From: an uncultured Alphaproteobacteria bacterium
GTDB lineage: Bacteria; Pseudomonadota; Alphaproteobacteria; RF32; CAG-239
Length of the DNA: 9,480 bases
Assembly: GCA_900553115.1 (NCBI GenBank)
Contig: USCF01000027.1
Location: 1-9,480, forward strand
Direction: 5' to 3'
Numbering within the stretch: the stretch's first letter is position 1; each line of letters opens with the position of its first letter. A program made the position numbers and the translations under genes. Positions 6,396-9,480 of the stretch are shown here, piece by piece. The notes beneath the pieces are model-generated. The model worked only from the letters and a program-made list of their open reading frames with translations. It was not told the DNA's origin and did no database searches.

Positions 6396-7718
6396 TTGAT
6401 TGAAGTTCAGCAAAATAAGCATTTTAACGCCGCCGTGGTTTGTCCCGAAGTTTTTGGCGAACCGACAAGCTTATCGCCGGAAAGCCGCTTGGCTGAGGCC
6501 GAGGGGCTGGCTTTGGCTATTCGGCTGAATGTGGTCTATAAAGAAAGTCTGAATATAAAAGAAATTAAGCCTTCAGCTTATTTTAGCAAAGGATTTTTTG
6601 AGCGTCTGAAGCCGATTATTGCTGCAAATGATATAGATTTATTGATTGTCGATACACGGCTTAGCCCGATTCAACAGCGTAATTTGGAACGTGAACTGAA
6701 ATTAAAAGTTATTGATCGCACGGCTTTGATTTTGGAAATTTTTGGTGAACGTGCGCAAACCCGAGAAGGGGCTTTGCAAGTTGAATTGGCTCATCTGACT
6801 TATCAGCGCTCGCGTTTGGTGCGCAGCTGGACGCACTTGGAGCGACAGCGCGGCGGCGCCGGATTTTTAGGCGGTCCGGGGGAAACGCAAATCGAACTGG
6901 ATAGGCGTATTATTGACGACAAAATTGTCCGTATAAAAAAAGAATTGGAAAAAGTGCGGAAAACTCGTGGAATACAGCGCAGCGCTCGTCGTAAAGTTCC
7001 GTATCCTGTTGCCGCGCTGGTTGGGTATACCAACGCCGGAAAATCTACTTTGTTTAATTATTTGGCAAATAGTCAGGTTATGGCGGCGAATATGCTTTTT
7101 GCCACACTTGATCCGACTATGCGCAAAATTAGCCTTAACGGCGGGCGAGAGGTTATTTTGTCCGATACCGTTGGTTTTATTTCTGATTTGCCGCATGAGT
7201 TGGTGATGGCTTTTCGCGCCACGCTGGAAGAAGTTTTGAATGCCGATATAATTCTGCATATTAGAGATGTTTCAAATCCGGATAACCAAGCTCAATGCGC
7301 CGATGTGCTTGATGTTTTGGCGCATTTGGGGCTAAAAGAAATTAAAAACGCTGACAATTATATCGAAGTCTTTAACAAAGCGGATTTATTGCCGCCGGAA
7401 GATTTGCCGCGCTGGCAAGCCAAAACCGCAAATAGCGGCAATATGGTCTTGACTTCGGCAATCAGCGGCGAGGGTTGTGACCGTTTGTTGGATTTGATTC
7501 GGCAGAAATTAACTTTAGGACAGAAAAAATGTCAGATAATTATACCGCTAGAAGATGGGCAGCTGCAATCATGGTTATATCAAAACAGTGATGTGCAAAA
7601 GCTTGAAAGCGGTGAACAAAACAATATATATACTATTTGTATAAGTCCCGAAAATTTGGCTCGCTTCGAAAAAATAACCGAAACGCGCGCAGATGTGGAA
7701 ATAAGGAGAAATTTATGA
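6396..7718 (+). CDS. hflX: GTPase HflX, ribosome-associated
   Basis: HflX is a ribosome-binding GTPase that splits stalled or stress-damaged ribosomes. The 440 residues include the N-terminal HflX domain, a helical linker with the signature GGPGETQIE at about 159-167, and the G domain. G-domain motifs are G1 GYTNAGKST at 210-218, G2 ATLDPT at 236-241, G3 DTVGF at 257-261, G4 NKAD at 327-330 and G5 SAISGEG at about 354-360. A C-terminal domain of about 60 residues follows. All nucleotide-binding motifs are intact. The start is a TTG three bases after the hfq stop. It is the most upstream possible start in this frame and has only a weak GAAGAA upstream, so translation is probably coupled to hfq. 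The exact start is uncertain. The end overlaps the next gene by four bases (ATGA). Confidence 0.95.
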   Translation: MIEVQQNKHFNAAVVCPEVFGEPTSLSPESRLAEAEGLALAIRLNVVYKESLNIKEIKPSAYFSKGFFERLKPIIAANDIDLLIVDTRLSPIQQRNLERELKLKVIDRTALILEIFGERAQTREGALQVELAHLTYQRSRLVRSWTHLERQRGGAGFLGGPGETQIELDRRIIDDKIVRIKKELEKVRKTRGIQRSARRKVPYPVAALVGYTNAGKSTLFNYLANSQVMAANMLFATLDPTMRKISLNGGREVILSDTVGFISDLPHELVMAFRATLEEVLNADIILHIRDVSNPDNQAQCADVLDVLAHLGLKEIKNADNYIEVFNKADLLPPEDLPRWQAKTANSGNMVLTSAISGEGCDRLLDLIRQKLTLGQKKCQIIIPLEDGQLQSWLYQNSDVQKLESGEQNNIYTICISPENLARFEKITETRADVEIRRNL

Positions 7719-8095
7719 AAAAAATCTTTACTCTTGCTTGTTTTGTGTTTTGTCTTTCGGCTTGCGCAACACAGCCAACGGCTGCGCGGTATGAAGATGA
7801 ATTGTCTGCATGGATTGGGCAAAGCGAAGACAATCTTTACGCCGAATGGGGGTATCCAAACACCACATATTCTGCCGGTCCAGATGGTTTTGTCGCCACT
7901 TATATAAAATTATATCGCGAACCAGTGGACGGAGATACTGAGCCTTATGCTGATGATATGACCTATTCGGCAATGCAAGTTCCGTCATATGGGTTGCCAA
8001 CGCCGCAAGGAATATATTATTGCAAAACTTCATTTATAATCCGTAATGGAATTGTCACAGACTATAATTTCAACGGCGATGATTGCGTCAGATAG
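7715..8095 (+). CDS. Small lipoprotein, SmpA/OmlA-like pattern, function unknown
   Basis: The 126-residue precursor has a lipoprotein signal peptide: a Lys-Lys start, a hydrophobic stretch, and the lipobox LSAC with the lipidated Cys17. The mature part carries W-I-G-x-x-x-x-x-L-Y-x-x-W-G-Y-P followed by G-x-V-A-T-Y. This resembles the L-x-x-x-W-G-x-P pattern of many small bacterial lipoproteins, some with an SmpA/OmlA-like fold (inferred from pattern only). Two cysteines near the end (in YYCKTS and DDCVR) could form a disulfide. The ATG at 7715 has AAGGAG at 7703-7708, and ATGA overlaps the hflX stop, so it is the third gene of this operon. A longer frame beginning at 7637 lies inside hflX and lacks this start context. 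A terminator follows within two bases of the stop. Confidence 0.88.
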   Translation: MKKIFTLACFVFCLSACATQPTAARYEDELSAWIGQSEDNLYAEWGYPNTTYSAGPDGFVATYIKLYREPVDGDTEPYADDMTYSAMQVPSYGLPTPQGIYYCKTSFIIRNGIVTDYNFNGDDCVR

Positions 8096-8096
8096 T

Positions 8097-8132
8097 AAAA
8101 ATCCCTCAAACTTATTAGGCTTGAGGGATTTT
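8097..8132. terminator. Bidirectional rho-independent terminator
   Basis: The inverted repeat ATCCCTCAA (8101-8109) and TTGAGGGAT (8121-8129) has an 11-base loop. It is followed by TTTT in the plus direction, and five A on the left give five T in the minus direction. It separates the hfq-hflX-lipoprotein operon from the convergent pair of genes at 8142-9422. Confidence 0.88.
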
Positions 8133-8141
8133 AGAAATATT

Positions 8142-8609
8142 CTATTTTAAGCCAAAGGCATCTTCTCCAGAACTTGTGACAAAAGATGGAGTTTCATGAG
8201 TTTGCGGATGTTCAAGGGCTTGCTTAATTTCTTCTGCTGTAAATACCGGACTTCCAAATTGATCATATAAAGTATTTTTACTGATAACTTGCTGCCAATT
8301 TAATTTTTTTGCGGCGTCCGGCATATCTCTGACTGCGTATTTAAAACTTAGATAATTAATCTCGTCTTGAGTATACTTTTTATCAAAGGTTAAATTCACA
8401 TGTTCCGGAAGATTGGTATTGGTGTCAATATAAGCAAAATGACCAACCTCATCTTCATAATTTTTACAAGGAATTTCCACTGGTTCAACAAATTTTTTAG
8501 CGCCGGAATCCGAAGTTTCTGCTTCAGTTTTGTCGGCTGCAGCAGGCTGTTCAGAACCGTTTAGTCCCAATTTTGATTTTAGTTGCTTTAATTGTTCTAA
8601 CGTAACCAT
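8142..8609 (-). CDS. Hypothetical protein, second gene of a two-gene unit
   Basis: I do not recognise this 155-residue protein. It has no signal peptide or membrane segment. The first 14 residues (LEQLKQLKSKLGL) look like an amphipathic helix. Residues of about 18-40 are a low-complexity linker rich in Ala, Glu, Ser and Asp. The rest is mixed, with one Cys (in EIPCKNY), an aromatic-rich stretch YTQDEINYLSFKY near residues 79-91, and a helix VFTAEEIKQALEHP. The C-terminus is polar. It lies 21 bases after its upstream neighbour (8631-9422), so the two are probably transcribed together. Its ribosome binding site is weak (GGGA about 12 bases before the ATG). A terminator follows directly. The frame is clean and the layout compact, so it is probably a real gene with no assignable function. 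Confidence 0.75.
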   Translation of the reverse strand: MVTLEQLKQLKSKLGLNGSEQPAAADKTEAETSDSGAKKFVEPVEIPCKNYEDEVGHFAYIDTNTNLPEHVNLTFDKKYTQDEINYLSFKYAVRDMPDAAKKLNWQQVISKNTLYDQFGSPVFTAEEIKQALEHPQTHETPSFVTSSGEDAFGLK

Positions 8610-8630
8610 AATGTTTAATATTCCCAGTTA

Positions 8631-9422
8631 TTAATAATTTGTGTTATTACGATTAGACAATATCTTCTGCATAGCAAGACCATCTAATTTTTGAGCAGAA
8701 TCAATACGTGAAACTTGATTAGATGCGTGCTGCAAGTTGAGCTTCAATTTATTGCTGGCTTCATACATTGAAATAGCCTTGAAACTGCCATTAGGCATTT
8801 TTTCATAGTGACGAACATTTTTGTAGCAGTCGCCGCCGGCTTCTTTATCTGTAGGATCATAAGTAGTGATAATATCACCGCGCTGCACGGCAGCTGTTCT
8901 TTTTTCTATACCATCGCTATCGGCTTTAGCTTTGCAATTATATTCCATTCTTTGGAAATTCATAGATTGTTTTGGATCCATGATTGTTCCGCCATTAGAA
9001 AGCGGAGTTTCAACAACATCTTCGGCAAAATGCAGTTTATCGCGTAAAGCATAATAAATTTCAGGATCTTTAGTGATAATCATTTCACCGCCTTGAAAAG
9101 CTTTGGCTGTATAAATACCATTGTTTGAGCCTAAACCGCCGGCAGGTATTCTACCTCCTTGTGATTTTTCAATAGCCTCATCCATTCTATCAAATTCTGT
9201 TCTCGGAATATCATAATCATTTAATTTAGTGTATTTCTGGGGATCAAAAGATAAGTATTCGCTTTTTTTCAAATATCCCGTTTGATCATATCCGTCTGCA
9301 ACATCTAGTTTATCGTATTTTCCTATAACCATAAATGTGTTTTCGCTAAAGCCCATTTCTTTTAATTTTGTAGATAAAGGTTTATGTTCGGTGACTAGTT
9401 CATTATAAGTTTCATTTGCCAT
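8631..9422 (-). CDS. Hypothetical protein, first gene of a two-gene unit
   Basis: This is a 263-residue protein of no family I recognise. It is hydrophilic, with no signal peptide or membrane segment, so it is probably cytoplasmic or exported by a signal-independent route. Visible parts are an N-terminal helical region (LSTKLKEMGFSENTF), a Tyr- and Asp-rich segment (about 35-75), a glycine-rich turn RIPAGGLGSNNGIY at about 91-104, and a C-terminal helical region rich in Asn, Gln and Ser. There are two cysteines (in YNCKAK and GDCYKN). The ATG at 9422 has GGAG seven bases upstream and a good promoter at 9450-9478. It forms a transcription unit with the gene at 8142-8609. No mobile-element gene is seen next to the pair inside the window. 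Confidence 0.82.
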   Translation of the reverse strand: MANETYNELVTEHKPLSTKLKEMGFSENTFMVIGKYDKLDVADGYDQTGYLKKSEYLSFDPQKYTKLNDYDIPRTEFDRMDEAIEKSQGGRIPAGGLGSNNGIYTAKAFQGGEMIITKDPEIYYALRDKLHFAEDVVETPLSNGGTIMDPKQSMNFQRMEYNCKAKADSDGIEKRTAAVQRGDIITTYDPTDKEAGGDCYKNVRHYEKMPNGSFKAISMYEASNKLKLNLQHASNQVSRIDSAQKLDGLAMQKILSNRNNTNY

Positions 9423-9449
9423 GATATTTCTCCATAAATAATTTCTATT

Positions 9450-9478
9450 ATCATAACATAATAAATAAAATTTAACAA
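9450..9478 (-). promoter_or_regulatory. Sigma70-like promoter for the 8142-9422 gene pair
   Basis: On the minus strand TTGTTA (9473-9478, 4 of 6) is followed by a 17-base spacer and TATGAT (9450-9455, 5 of 6). Transcription would start near 9443, about 20 bases before the ATG, with the GGAG ribosome binding site between them. Confidence 0.55.
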
Positions 9479-9480
9479 GC

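Noticed and set aside
6126..6422. 98-residue minus-strand frame over hfq
   Set aside because: It is antisense to recognisable Hfq sequence and has no supporting signals.
7637..7714. Longer N-terminus for the lipoprotein
   Set aside because: It would overlap hflX by about 80 bases and bury the signal peptide. The ATG at 7715 has a strong ribosome binding site and gives a proper lipobox.

Overview
The window looks like chromosomal DNA from a fairly low-GC, probably host-associated Alphaproteobacterium. This is inferred from protein style only. The reasons are an inner-membrane M23 peptidase of the alphaproteobacterial coiled-coil kind next to a bactofilin, the hfq-hflX gene order, and an Hfq C-terminal core of alphaproteobacterial type. 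One gene, murG, looks Firmicutes-like instead. I see no rRNA, tRNA, CRISPR array, transposase or phage gene.

Layout. (1) Bases 1-2192, plus strand: a cell-shape operon of M23 peptidase (its 5' end lies before the window), bactofilin and smpB. It ends at a bidirectional hairpin terminator (2204-2241). (2) Bases 2243-2906, minus strand: a small putative winged-helix gene with its own promoter and a palindrome over the -10, then an AT-rich, cysteine-rich orphan ORF. (3) Bases 2908-5993, minus strand: a tight rmuC-murG-sirtuin operon with gene junctions of +1 and -8 nt. (4) Bases 5994-6177: a divergent promoter region. (5) Bases 6178-8095, plus strand: hfq, hflX and a small lipoprotein gene, ending at a second bidirectional terminator (8097-8132). 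(6) Bases 8142-9422, minus strand: two unrecognised soluble-looking proteins in one transcription unit, with a good sigma70-like promoter at the right edge.

How the genes fit together. The first operon combines a peptidoglycan endopeptidase with the cytoskeletal protein that commonly positions such enzymes, plus the trans-translation factor SmpB. The rmuC operon joins a lipid II synthesis enzyme, a putative nuclease-like recombination protein and an NAD-dependent deacylase, with no obvious shared pathway. The hfq-hflX unit concerns RNA regulation and ribosome rescue.

The strongest anomaly is hfq. The reading frame is broken by one base in a T6 run, yet the rest of the gene is intact. The reconstructed protein also seems to carry acidic residues where the RNA-binding proximal face normally has Gln and Phe. 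I did not find a convincing new multi-gene system. The unexplained material is the orphan ORF at 2592-2894 and the gene pair at 8142-9422.
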